Below are positions 48,043-58,214 of a DNA stretch of 64,000 nt, piece after piece. The position numbers and the translations under genes were made by a program. The notes under the pieces were generated by a model. The model did not search any database. It was not told where the DNA came from and was given only the letters and a program-made list of their open reading frames with translations. The stretch's first letter is position 1, and every line of letters starts with the position of its first letter. Source of the stretch: Oreohelix idahoensis (Eukaryota > Mollusca > Gastropoda > Stylommatophora > Oreohelicidae); NCBI GenBank assembly GCA_024509875.1, contig JAMPIV010004267.1, positions 558,001 through 622,000 on the forward strand, in the 5' to 3' direction.

Positions 48043-48290
48043 GTCGGCGTCTGTGGCCTAATGGAAATGAACGCAGTTTCATAATCCAGATATACCAGGT
48101 TCGAAACCTGCTGCAGGCGGTTTGGTAGCAGATCGCTTTGTGTGGATTTTTAACAATGGTATAAGCGCCGTACCATTCAGAAAGCAATGGCAAACTACTG
48201 AATGAAAAAAATTGCCTAGAAAAATCACAAACAGCCAATAAAAGCTGGGGTTGATTGCCACGTCCTGTAAAGGATAAGCAACTAACTTTT
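48043..48290 (+). mobile_element. tRNA-derived SINE, 248 bp, complete
   Basis: AGTGTTTCGTG at 48032-48042 and 48291-48301 is an 11-bp target duplication. The head has TGTGGCCTAATGG (A box) and AGGTTCGAAACCTG (B box), so it derives from a tRNA. The body contains GAAAGCAATGGCAAACTACT. It was inserted into a small array of TTAGCAGTGTTTCGTG-like units that also appear at 48302-48320 and 49200-49250. Confidence 0.88.
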
Positions 48291-48324
48291 AGTGTTTCGT
48301 GCTTTAGCAGTGTCTCGTGGATTA

Positions 48325-49195
48325 TAATAATAATAATAGCCCCTTCAGTCATAACTGACTATGGGAATGCGCCCCTGAGGTGGCAGCCCTCAGCTGCTTA
48401 TTTTCCTGGTGCTCCTTTCGACGTTTTCTCCTCACCTCTGCTTCTTGTGTGAGCCTCTCTTCGCCCAATCTGAGGTGGTGCCGTAAATAGCATCGCCACT
48501 TATTGCGATCGGCAGCTTCATCCTCCCATGTTGCTGGATTAATATTAGACAAACATAAAGGTATGTTTTCAGGCACTCGCAAGAAATGAAGAAGTAGAAC
48601 ACTTAGACAACAGAAAAACAACAGACGTGAGTGGCTTACCCAGGGTTCGAACCCCGTACCTTCCGTACGACAACCGCCTAGCTATACAAGCGAATCACAC
48701 TAACCTCACGGCCAGCTAGGCATCCCCAAAAAAGGATGCTTTACTGACAGGTCATCAGTGCGAAACACAAGACAACACCGGAAGTTTACAATGGGCACCT
48801 CAGCCTATTAATGACGCAATCACTTCTGTTGTTCCCCTATTATGCAGTATATGTCAGTCCAAACAAGACAAAGACCTTGATACTGTGTCCAGTAAGTGAT
48901 AGAAGACTTAAGGACAGTAGTATAGAACAGAGGGTAGGTTTCTGGTATTGTATGAACATTAATAACACATAAGGAAGGGAAACCCGAGGCCTGTAAACAG
49001 TAAATTAATATTAGACAAACATAAAGGTATGTTTTCAGGCACTCGCAAGAAATGAAGAAGTAGAACACTTAGACAACACTCACGTCTGTTGTTTTTCTGT
49101 TGTCTAAGTGTTCTACTTCTTCATTTCTTGCGAGTGCCTGAAAACATACCTTTATGTTTGTCTAATATTAATTTACTGTTTACAGGCCTCGGGTT
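48325..49195 (-). mobile_element. Composite retroelement, 871 bp, with fold-back 5' end
   Basis: TCTCGTGGATTA at 48313-48324 and 49196-49207 is a 12-bp target duplication. On the minus strand the element ends in a (TTA)n tail at 48325-48335. Before the tail, the frame WEDEAADRNKWRCYLRHHLR, EERLTQEAEVRRKRRKEH and TSGAHSHSQL is a LINE C-terminal sequence. It is preceded by a tRNA-like SINE segment (48540-48730). The 5' end is a 100-bp inverted duplication of the element's own sequence. LINE, SINE and inverted pieces thus moved as one unit or were joined during insertion. Confidence 0.8.
48540..48730 (-). mobile_element. tRNA-derived SINE segment inside the composite element
   Basis: Minus strand: GCCTAGCTGGCCGTGAGG (A-box region) and CGGGGTTCGAACCCTGGG (B box), then CTGTTGTTTTTCTGTTGTCT. 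The head and body match the SINE at 22808-22965. The final part (ATAAAGGTATG...) is the sequence that is inverted at 48979-49197. Confidence 0.75.
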
Positions 49196-49197
49196 TC
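48979..49197. repeat. Perfect 100-bp inverted repeat with 19-bp spacer
   Basis: The left arm, 48979-49078 (starting GAAACCCGAGGCCTG), is the exact reverse complement of 49098-49197. The spacer is CTCACGTCTGTTGTTTTTC, itself part of the neighbouring SINE body. Transcribed, it would form a long double-stranded hairpin. No mismatch was seen in 100 bp. Confidence 0.97.
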
Positions 49198-49426
49198 TCG
49201 TGGATTAGCAGTGTTTCGCGCATTAGCAGTTTCGTGCTTTAGCAGACATGTAAGTGGACATATATTGTAGTGTGTAAGTGCAAAACGAAGAGACAATTAA
49301 ACAAAGTACATTTAGGAAAAAAGTGATAGAATGCTAATTTGATGGACCATATTACAAACTGATGTATGAAAGTCAGTCTGGCATATTAGCAGTCTATTCG
49401 TTGTTCGTCAGTCAGTCAATCTAGGG

Positions 49427-50132
49427 CAGTGTTTCTCAACGGGGGCGGTACCGCCCCCTGGGGGGCGTTTTCAATATGTCTGGGGGCGTTCTGATGGGTC
49501 GAAACGATTGGGGGTCGCTACTTCCATTCAGGGGGGCGTTGTGTACATTTTTACAAGAATCAATATGAAACAATTACAAAGATATTCCTCTTCGCATAGC
49601 TTGTAACACGATAGTTTTTATTTGCCTTGCGTCCCATGGAGTGTTTCAAGCATTCCAAACGCAAAATTTTAGTACCTGGGATGTTACCATTGTGAGGAGA
49701 CACTAGGCGGAGATTTATGTCCCTTCAACACTCGAAACATTAGTTAGCCTCTTGACACAACCAAGCTAACCTTACATAAAGAGAGGCTTAATAATTCAGA
49801 TTTGAAGTTATATATGCAGTCATTTAGGCGCTATTAAAATGATATGATTATGATATATGAGTTTATGATCATTTGCTCCGCCAATTTGTAATCATAATGA
49901 ACTTGAGTTGTTCCGTAACGAATTTTATATCTTTGCTTTTTGCTTTCTCGCTTAATATTTGTAATGCATTTACTGGATGCTTTTTTTAAATTATGGTCGA
50001 ATATATGTATATGTGTGTGTTTGTGTATACTCGATAAAGAGCAAGGTGGTATTTATTAAAAGGGTGGGGGGGCGTTTTAAAATATTAGTTGTCAAAAGGG
50101 GGCGTTGCTACTATAAGGGTTGAGAAACACTG
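49427..50132. mobile_element. Non-autonomous hAT element, 706 bp
   Basis: CAGTGTTTCTCAAC at 49427 is inverted as GTTGAGAAACACTG ending at 50132, with ATCTAGGG duplicated at 49419-49426 and 50133-50140. An 8-bp duplication and CAGTG..-type ends define hAT. Subterminal regions are rich in GGGGGCG motifs on both sides. No transposase inside. Confidence 0.95.
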
Positions 50133-50300
50133 ATCTAGGGTGACCATATCGTTCAACGCACAAAGGAGGAAAATATTCACTATTTTGACATGAGAAGGAG
50201 GACAAGGATTACACTATACTGAAAAAGTAAAACAAAAATGTAGAACATTTATTTTAAATAATAAATGACAGTGAAGCTTATTTGTTACACATCAAACAAT

Positions 50301-51426
50301 TGTAACCGCGTATACCGTAAGTTTTCAGATACAGGCTATATTAACATATAAAATAAATTTTTATAGAAACAGAAGATTAAAAAAGTCTTGGCGCAGATGT
50401 TTAATTAAACCAGGTTAGCTTCGAAAAGCCACGCATTATTTTAGGCTAAGCTTCGCTTCGTAACGCCAAGCATTGGTCACGTGATTTCCCACAAATGGTT
50501 AGGCTGAGTTTTTTTTCCCCGGAATGAACAAGAGACGAAGCCATTTTTTTTTAGTCAGTAATGAATTTAGAGCGGTGGAGACAAGACGTAATTCTCTTTG
50601 CTCAGTGATATTCTATAGAGGAGATTGACTTCGCACAATTAAAGCAACTGTGTAATTTCGAAACGTAGAATAATTTGTTTGTGAATTCATGAAAACTGTA
50701 AGTAGTGCTAAGAATTGCATGCAATAACTGTTAGAGCCCACAGTCATAACTGAAACGGAGCTACGCTCGAAAACTGGGTAAAGAATTGTAAACCCAGGCA
50801 TATATCTGAACCTTTTACCAAGAATGAAGGTCCTTAAGCTGAGAGAAAGTCAAACTAAGGAATACTAATGAATAAGAGAAAGTTTGGCTCTTCATTGAAA
50901 TGAAGAGATAAGAAAAACGTGAAATCTAGACCACATTAACAAATAAACGAAGGAACACTAGAAGGATAGAGGAGCCACGCCATGTTTTAGCAACTTGAAA
51001 AGATTACGAGATGCAATAAGGAATATTGCATCATTAAAATAATGCATTGACTTTTTATGCTTGTTTATTAAATGTCAACATGCTATTATGCAAATTTGGT
51101 GTGGTTACCATTTGACTTAACCCAGTTCTTGTTGGAAATTGAATAAACATTTGTTTCATTGAACACAAATGCTGTTGACGAATCATATGTTTGCAGTTAG
51201 CCATCATACCAATTATTAAAGGATCATGCCAAAGCTAATCGTTGCAGGTGCAACACAAATAATAACCATATGCTCTAAAAATAAAACATCATAGAGGATT
51301 GTCCCCGAACCTGGTAAATTCCTGTAAGTCTGTAGAGAGAAATCATCACCTCTAGCAGGCTAGCTAGTAATCAAAATCTAATACTCTCGAGTTAAACAGC
51401 AACCCCCACTACCCTGCCCGGCCACA
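50301..51426 (+). repeat. 5' LTR of the gypsy element
   Basis: Begins TGTAACCGCGTATACC and ends CCCGGCCACA. It should carry the promoter and polyadenylation signal. Candidate AATAAA-type signals are present (e.g. TTGAATAAACATTTG near 51142). Matches 61610-62734 almost base for base. Confidence 0.95.
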
Positions 51427-51431
51427 CATCT

Positions 51432-51452
51432 CAATTTGGTGCCGTATGACCA
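51432..51452 (+). promoter_or_regulatory. Probable primer binding site
   Basis: CAATTTGGTGCCGTATGACC lies a few bases after the 5' LTR. Its TGGTGCCG... start fits complementarity to a tRNA 3' end (which finishes CCA), but I cannot say which tRNA. Confidence 0.5.
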
Positions 51453-51479
51453 GTCCTCGAAAAAAGAGCAGAAGCGAAG

Positions 51480-52556
51480 ATGGATCAATTAATGGAAAAT
51501 TTTCAACAGCTTGGTGTGGACCAACAACAACAACAACCACAGAACCAACCTGTAAATGCACAACCGTTGCAGCCCCCAGTCAATCCAAATATGGAGGAAC
51601 CCACATTGATAGCGCTACAGCGCCTTACTGAGAACTTAGAAAAGAATAGCAATTATGCAAAATTATCCCAAGTTAGGTCCATAGTACAACCATTCGAGGG
51701 AGATAAGAAGAAATTCAGGAGATGGTTGGCCGACATAGACAAATTTGCGGCAATAGCAGAAACAACAAATGATGAAGAGAAAAAGAAAATCGCTCTGTTA
51801 GGTTCTGATTCGTACGTGACTGATTTTTTAAGAAGGAGGTCCCAGCAGTACCCCACAGAAACCTACGAGTCCCTAAAGAAAGAGCTCACCCAGAGATATG
51901 GGGAAATAATAGACAAAATGCATGCTTGGTCAGTCCTTAGAAGCATGAAACAGGAAAGAGATGAATCGGTACAACTTTTTGGAGATCGATTCCTCAATAT
52001 GGCAGAAGAGGCATTTTGCGGAGAAATCCCTACCACACCTGATGTAGAAATACAGTTAGTGGGGATATTTGCCGATGGCCTTAGAGCGGAAAATATCAGA
52101 AGGCATCTTATTAGAAAAGACACCAAGACTATTGCTGAAACAATCCAAGCAGCAATACAGGAGGAAAATCTTCACCGAAGGTTCCAACAAAGAGCAGGTA
52201 GGGAACCCCGACCAGAATATAGGGACTATGATGAGCATGAGCCTATGGAAGTTGACCATACCAGGAGGCAATGGACTCGCCCACGAATACGTGATGATAG
52301 ACCCCGCAATTATAGACCCCCCACACAGAGGCAAAACGACGTCAATAATGTCAATACAAACGGATGCTTTACATGCGGTAGGCTCGGACATGGTTACAAG
52401 TCCTGTAGAGCAAATTACAATCATGCACCACCCAGAAGAGGAGGTTACCAACCACAACAACCCGCACCACCCCCACGTGATTACACCAGAAATCAGTATA
52501 CCAGAGGCGCACCTCAACCCCTCATGCGTCAGGGAAACGGCCGCGCCACTCACTAA
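51480..52556 (+). CDS. gag: Gypsy gag polyprotein, 358 residues
   Basis: Capsid/nucleocapsid precursor of the element. The Gln/Asn-rich N-terminus is followed by VQPFEGDKKKFRRWLADIDK and LKKELTQRYGEIIDKMHAW, the capsid helices. An Arg-rich stretch leads to one zinc knuckle at 52365-52406, CFTCGRLGHGYKSC (C-x2-C-x4-H-x4-C). The start at 51480 is the first Met in this long frame; an overlapping short frame starting at 51446 is not the gag frame. The gene ends at 52554-52556 and overlaps the pol frame, which is open from 52481. Intact. Confidence 0.93.
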   Translation: MDQLMENFQQLGVDQQQQQPQNQPVNAQPLQPPVNPNMEEPTLIALQRLTENLEKNSNYAKLSQVRSIVQPFEGDKKKFRRWLADIDKFAAIAETTNDEEKKKIALLGSDSYVTDFLRRRSQQYPTETYESLKKELTQRYGEIIDKMHAWSVLRSMKQERDESVQLFGDRFLNMAEEAFCGEIPTTPDVEIQLVGIFADGLRAENIRRHLIRKDTKTIAETIQAAIQEENLHRRFQQRAGREPRPEYRDYDEHEPMEVDHTRRQWTRPRIRDDRPRNYRPPTQRQNDVNNVNTNGCFTCGRLGHGYKSCRANYNHAPPRRGGYQPQQPAPPPRDYTRNQYTRGAPQPLMRQGNGRATH

Positions 52557-54811
52557 ACAGGACCGTTAGTGAGGGCAACAATCACAGAAACTGGTCCAAA
52601 ACAAAAGAAACAACACAGAACAGAAATTGTCAAGTGGGCCCATCCAGTAAAATACAATATGAAGAAATGTTGCATGATGGAACTAAAATACATCCGGACC
52701 CCAGTTCCTGCATCATGTCTATACAGGGCCAACAATATAGGGCACTGGTAGATACAGGAGCATCCATCAGCCTTATTAGGTTCCAGCTGTTCAAGAGGAT
52801 CCAACACTTAGTACGATTTCAACCGTCCAAAACACACCTAGCTTCAGTCACGGGACAAAGACTAAATTCAGTTGGGACAGCATGGCTAAAATTTTCCTTA
52901 GGCGAAACAAATTTTGAACACCCATTTGTCATTACTAAAGGAATGTCTAGAAATCTTATCCTAGGGAGAGATTTTTTTAACAAACACAAAGTTCGAATAT
53001 ACTATGACCTCCACAAAATCAAAGTCAACAATACGTACATAGATCTCCAGGACGATATCCACATAGCGTCTTTGGTAAGGATTACAGCTCCCATAACGGT
53101 GGCTCCAAACTCCCTGGTCATAGCAAAAGGCAGAGTAAAAAATTCTGAGTACATAACACCAGGGCAATCAATTCAAGTACAGCCCCTAGCAGAAGAAAGC
53201 ATTATTGATGACCCATTGTTGCAAATTACAGAGGGAATCGCTGAAGTCTCGAAGTCCAGAGATTTCCCCATCATGATATTGAATATGTCAGGAAAAACTA
53301 CCACTATAAAAAGAGGCACAGTTGTAGCGCAAGTGGATACGTCAACAATAAGACAAACCAAAACCAATAGAGACCATCCACAAATTGTCTCAACCACTCC
53401 CACTGGACATAATGCACGAAATCGCAGTACAAATAACCATAGTACACGGAAAGTAAACAGTTATAAGGCTTATGCAGAAAAAGGCAGTAACATCAGTCAC
53501 AGTCATGTTACACCACAGCATACCCTACCCAGATGGCAGAAACGAACCAGTCCATACATAAGAAGAGAAAGGCCACAGTATGAAAATGACTATAATTACT
53601 CATTCTTGCGCCCCAGCACACCAAGAGAAAAGATGAAGTGCTGTATATCACAGAGTAACAGAGAAACAGAAATTGTCTTGCCAGGAGGATATCCAAAGCG
53701 ACAAGACAGTGATACATGCCCCATGGAGTATCAATATAACTCAAAAACAGGTGGATATGATAAAGTCCCAAAACCAATTGAAATTTCCGAAGAAAAGGAA
53801 GAATTCTTATATGACTATACCACAGGAGGATACTATAGCAGCAAAGTTGGAAACAGAAAGAATGAAAAATTTTCGCCCAGGGAAAGAAGACAGCCCTATA
53901 GCACAAACAGAAGAAATACAGTAACGTACGCGGATAAGCGCAGTTACGACAGAAATAATCAGAAAAAATGGCACAACAACGACTACCCCAGAAATATAAT
54001 AAGAAATGAATATACAGTAAATGCAGTGACAAATGGAAATGCACACAGTACATGGCAGAGGAGACAGTACCAAGCACAGCCCAATGAACGGCAAAGAACT
54101 ACGCAAAAGAAAGCCACATACCAGGAGCAGAGATTTTCACAAGATGCAAGAAAAATGTCCCAAAATTATGGGAATGAAACGGAGGCATCAAGACAGACCA
54201 GAGATATCATAGCAGATCATAAATACAGAGAGAGAATAGCTCAGTTACTTGCAACCCTGAATGCCACAGAAGATAATAAGCAACGTTTGAAAACGTTTGT
54301 AGAAAAGCACCAAGATGTATTCGCACTCAATGACATGGAATTAGGCAGAACTAACACTGTCACAATGGACATTCAAACAACCACAGAGGAGCCAATACAT
54401 ATGAAACCCTATCATACGCCCTTGAAAAATAGAGAACTCGTGGAAAGGTCTATAAATGAAATGCTACAGGCAGGAATCATCGAAAGATCCCGTTCCCAAT
54501 GGTCCTCACCCATAGTGATCGTAACAAAGAAAGACGGCTCCAGTCGCTTTTTCTGCGACTACCGTGCCCTTAACAAAATCACAAAAGTCATTTCCTACCC
54601 CCTCCCCAGGATAGACGATCTACTTGCGACGTTAGGAAAGTCTACATACTTTACCACACTTGATGCAAGGTCAGGCTTTTGGTGCATCCCCATGACACCT
54701 GAGGCAAAACAGAAATCCACATTCTGTTCACATATGGGAAGTTTTTTTTTGGAATGTTATGCCATTTGGTCTAAAAGGATCTCCAGCAACATATATGTCA
54801 CTCATGGATGA
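52481..54811 (+). CDS. pol: Gypsy pol, part 1: protease, linker and N-terminal reverse transcriptase
   Basis: Expressed by -1 frameshift from gag, so no Met is needed; the first Met is at 52634. Aspartic protease: YRALVDTGASISLI with the DTG triad, and LILGRDFF. From about 53350 to 54180 a ~280-residue Asn/Gln/Arg/Tyr-rich low-complexity linker follows, with several GGY repeats. Reverse transcriptase begins near 54190: EKHQDVFALNDMELG, SINEMLQAGIIERSRSQWSS, KKDGSSRFFCDYRALNK and TTLDARSGFWCIPM with the first catalytic Asp. The frame leaves the true path at a T9 run (54732-54740); reverse transcriptase continues in the frame of the next entry. Confidence 0.92.
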   Translation, partial: LHQKSVYQRRTSTPHASGKRPRHSLNRTVSEGNNHRNWSKTKETTQNRNCQVGPSSKIQYEEMLHDGTKIHPDPSSCIMSIQGQQYRALVDTGASISLIRFQLFKRIQHLVRFQPSKTHLASVTGQRLNSVGTAWLKFSLGETNFEHPFVITKGMSRNLILGRDFFNKHKVRIYYDLHKIKVNNTYIDLQDDIHIASLVRITAPITVAPNSLVIAKGRVKNSEYITPGQSIQVQPLAEESIIDDPLLQITEGIAEVSKSRDFPIMILNMSGKTTTIKRGTVVAQVDTSTIRQTKTNRDHPQIVSTTPTGHNARNRSTNNHSTRKVNSYKAYAEKGSNISHSHVTPQHTLPRWQKRTSPYIRRERPQYENDYNYSFLRPSTPREKMKCCISQSNRETEIVLPGGYPKRQDSDTCPMEYQYNSKTGGYDKVPKPIEISEEKEEFLYDYTTGGYYSSKVGNRKNEKFSPRERRQPYSTNRRNTVTYADKRSYDRNNQKKWHNNDYPRNIIRNEYTVNAVTNGNAHSTWQRRQYQAQPNERQRTTQKKATYQEQRFSQDARKMSQNYGNETEASRQTRDIIADHKYRERIAQLLATLNATEDNKQRLKTFVEKHQDVFALNDMELGRTNTVTMDIQTTTEEPIHMKPYHTPLKNRELVERSINEMLQAGIIERSRSQWSSPIVIVTKKDGSSRFFCDYRALNKITKVISYPLPRIDDLLATLGKSTYFTTLDARSGFWCIPMTPEAKQKSTFCSHMGSFFLECYAIWSKRISSNIYVTHG
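52532..52573 (+). promoter_or_regulatory. Predicted -1 ribosomal frameshift signal between gag and pol
   Basis: GGGAAAC at 52532-52538 lies in the gag frame as G GGA AAC, the exact phase of a X XXY YYZ slippery heptamer. A -1 shift here enters the pol frame, which has no stop from 52481 onward. Ten bases later, CTCACTAA (52549-52556) can pair with TTAGTGAG (52566-52573), with a further C-G pair, forming a hairpin that includes the gag stop codon. Slippery site, spacer and stem match the design of known retroviral and retroelement frameshift signals. Confidence 0.8.
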
Positions 54812-57800
54812 AGTGTTAAAGGGTCTACATCCATTTGCCCTGGCATACATAGACGATATCCTGATACATACCGCAGGCACGATGGAAGACCACCTCCGCA
54901 AGGTTGAAACAGTGTTTGATAGACTCAGGCATCACCAAATAAAGTTAAAACTGTCGAAGTGTGAGTTTCTAAAGACAGAAACAAAATATTTAGGCTTTGT
55001 CATCAATAGACATGGCGTCAGACCTGATGAAGATAAAGTCAAAGCCATAAGAGAAATGCCTAGCCCCAAGACGGTGAGACAAACACGCTCATTTATTGGT
55101 ACAATAGGGTACTATAGACGCCACATCATCAATTTCTCCAGAGCAGCAGAGCCTTTGATAGCCCTTACCCGCAAGTATGCACGCTTCAAATGGACAGAAG
55201 ACTGCCAGAGATCCTTTGAGTATCTAAAAAATGCCCTAACCACCATCCCACTGCTTGGACATCCAGATATTTCTCAGCCCATGATACTATACGCCGATGC
55301 CTCAGATAACGCAATTGGTGCTTGTTTGGTCCAACCTGTACTAGAAGATGAAACACCCATCCTACCAAACATTCCAAATGAGAAACCCATTGCATTCCTA
55401 TCCCACGCATTGTCAAAGTCACAAAAACGGTGGACCACCACTGAGAAAGAAGCATATGCTATTCACTATGCAGTACAAAAGTTTGACTTTTACGTCAGAG
55501 GAACTAAACTCATTATAAGAACTGATCATCAACCTTTGGTTAACTGGCTCACCAAAACACAAGAACAGCCAAAGAAGTTACAGACATGGGCAATGAATTT
55601 ACAGTCCTACGACACCACTATCGAACATATCCCAGGCGAAATGAACACCTGTGCAGACCTCTTATCCAGGATTAAATATGATGATGAAACTGAAGTGAAA
55701 ACAAATAGAGTCAAAAATGATGGCACATCCTCAGAGATTGACGATAATGCTAAAGAAATTAATGAAATTACTTCATCAAGTCGAAGAAGTACCTCAGATT
55801 CCGCCACTCAAGTAGAAGAAGAAAGCCAAGAGATGTTTGACATGAGAGTAGAACAAGCGAAAGATGCAGAAATTGTCAAGCTGCTCACATACGTGAAAGA
55901 AAACCCAACAAAAAGTAAAGATTTTACAGTACACCCAACGGATGGAATTCTATACTATATTGATCAGAAACAAGAAGGGACACTAAGAAAAGTCATTCCA
56001 GCACATCTAGTCCCAGAAGTATTGCTACAGTTTCATGATAACAACGGGCACATGGGAAGAGACAAAACAATTGATGTCATAAAGAAAAGGTATTATTGGC
56101 AAACTTTCTACAAGGACATTACAGAATATGTAGCCACCTGTAGAACATGTAAATTGAGAAACATGAAGCCACATTTAATTCCCCTTCAAGAAATGCAACC
56201 TTCCCATTACCCCATGCAAACAGTGAGCATTGACTTATCAGGTCCTTACCCACTCACCCAATCAGGCAACAAATACCTCCTGCACATAGTTGACCAATAC
56301 TCTGTTTGGCCAGAAAGTTACCCACTCAGTGATGCCACATCGCAGTCCATCACGCAAATTTTTTTACAAGAATTCATTCCCAGGCATGGCTGTCCAAAAC
56401 GAATCATTTCAGACAACGGTAAACAGTTTATAGGTAACCCATTTAAAGCCACCTTACACCAGCTGAATATTGAGCATACTACAACCACTTATTATTGCCC
56501 AAATGCAAATGGCAGAAATGAACGCATGCACGCCACCCTACATGATATTATTAGCAAATATATCAAGGGGAACCACCAATACTGGGACCTATACATTAAC
56601 CAAGCTCTTGAAGCCATCCGAGTAAACGTGAACGATACCACAGGAATGTCACCCTTTCTCATGCTATACGGAAGAGAACCAAACTTTCCGTTAGACAACC
56701 TACTTCGCCCACAAAGAAAATACATGGGAGAAGACCCCATCGAAATAATCCTTCAAGAAAAGTATAAAGCTCACCAGATTGCACAACGAAATACGCAGAA
56801 GGCATTTCACAAGAAACAGAAACAACATGATAAATCAGCCAAGCTACCAACATACAAAATAGGAGACAGAGTATACTACAAGAAACATGTACGCAGTTCA
56901 AAATTCGATGACCGATGGTTAGATGGCTACAAAATCATGAAACAAACTACGCCTGTAAACTTCATTATTTGGAATGAAGAGAAACAACACCAAACAAAAG
57001 CTCACGTAAAACAAATAACAATTGATAATCACCGGCCCATTCCGCCTCTGACGACAAATACAAGACCAGTCAGAAAAGCCACCCTAAATTATAATCCATC
57101 CAGCACAGATTCGTCTGACATATCAGAGTCAGAGACGACAGACTCTGAATTTTACCAAGACGACCACATACCCAGACCACCCACAGATGAAATACATCGA
57201 GCAAGACAACAACGAGACTCGTCCGAAAGCGAAGAAGATATCCCACCACTTGAATTGCGTAATCGACTCCAGGACAGAGACCTGCGCATTAGAAATGAAG
57301 AAATAATGCCTCAGACGTCACACGATGACAACAACCAAGCACCTTATATCCACACTCAAACTTACTCCCGCAGTGATAAATCGTCAGCTGATACCTATCA
57401 CACCCCCAGTTCAGGCAGTTCTAGTTTTAACACTAGTGAAAACCAAACACTGCTATACCACAAGAACAAGATTGCTCGTTCAAAACAATCAGATCCTGAA
57501 GAAACTATACCCAAGCAGATTGTTGAACCATATACCAGCGATCTTTATGGAGACGAAACAGAACAAGACAGCATAGATTTGTCAGACCCCAACGAACATA
57601 ATGACAGAAAAATGGTAGAATTATACCAACAAGAAACAGACATTGATACAGCTAGTTCCATTGAAACCAGTGATGCGGATAGTAGGCCTACATTATTTGT
57701 ACCAGTCAGCTCCAGTGTCAAACGCGCCTATAAAACAGAATCTGATGACTCAATCCCTAGCAACAAAATTCCGCGTATACAGCACAACTATATCAGACGA

Positions 57801-58214
57801 AAGATTCTGAAGAAACGCAATCATGTTCCAAAACCAAGCCGAGAAGTGTTAGCCTCATCTCAACTAGTCAAAAACAACAGTGTGCAAATTACTGTGCCCA
57901 TTGTAACCGGTGCTAACGTTCAGCACAACCAGGTCAGAAGAAAAATCATGGCGAAACATATACCTGCCTCAAAACCAACAGATGTTCCAGCCATACAAAC
58001 CCCTACCACAGTGAAACCATCACCGCAATCAAAAGATGTTAAGCCATCACCGCATTCGTCAATGTCCTCAGTGTCCCAACAATCAGCAAATGCAGTGTCG
58101 TCGCCTATCACACCCGTCACCACTGCCACTCAGTATGATGCTCGCCTAAGCAGTCGGGACATTGCAAGGTTAGAGATGGCAGAGAAACTGAAAGAACTAC
58201 TAAAACTTTGCTGA
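54742..58214 (+). CDS. pol: Gypsy pol, part 2: reverse transcriptase, RNase H, integrase, acidic tail
   Basis: Continues reverse transcriptase with WNVMPFGLKGSPATY and the YIDD box at 54846-54857. RNase H: ILYADASDNAIGACL, WTTTEKEAYAIHYAV and IRTDHQPLVNWL. Integrase: zinc finger H...H...C..C (NNGHMGRDKTIDVI ... CRTCKL, 56040-56150), then catalytic SIDLSGP, IISDNGKQF and NANGRNERMH (Asp, Asp, Glu all present), and a C-terminal GDRVYYKKHVRSSKFDDRWL module. After the integrase, about 380 residues of Ser/Asp/Glu/Thr-rich sequence extend to the stop at 58212-58214 and end in a helical ARLEMAEKLKELLKLC. This tail is much longer than usual. Joined to part 1 only across the T9 run; otherwise intact. 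Confidence 0.93.

Noticed and set aside
48043..48120. Functional tRNA gene
   Set aside because: A and B boxes are present, but the sequence does not fold as a full tRNA and is the head of a 248-bp element with target duplication.
52069..52569. 166-residue plus-strand frame inside gag
   Set aside because: Out-of-frame shadow of gag; the gag frame carries the zinc knuckle and capsid motifs.
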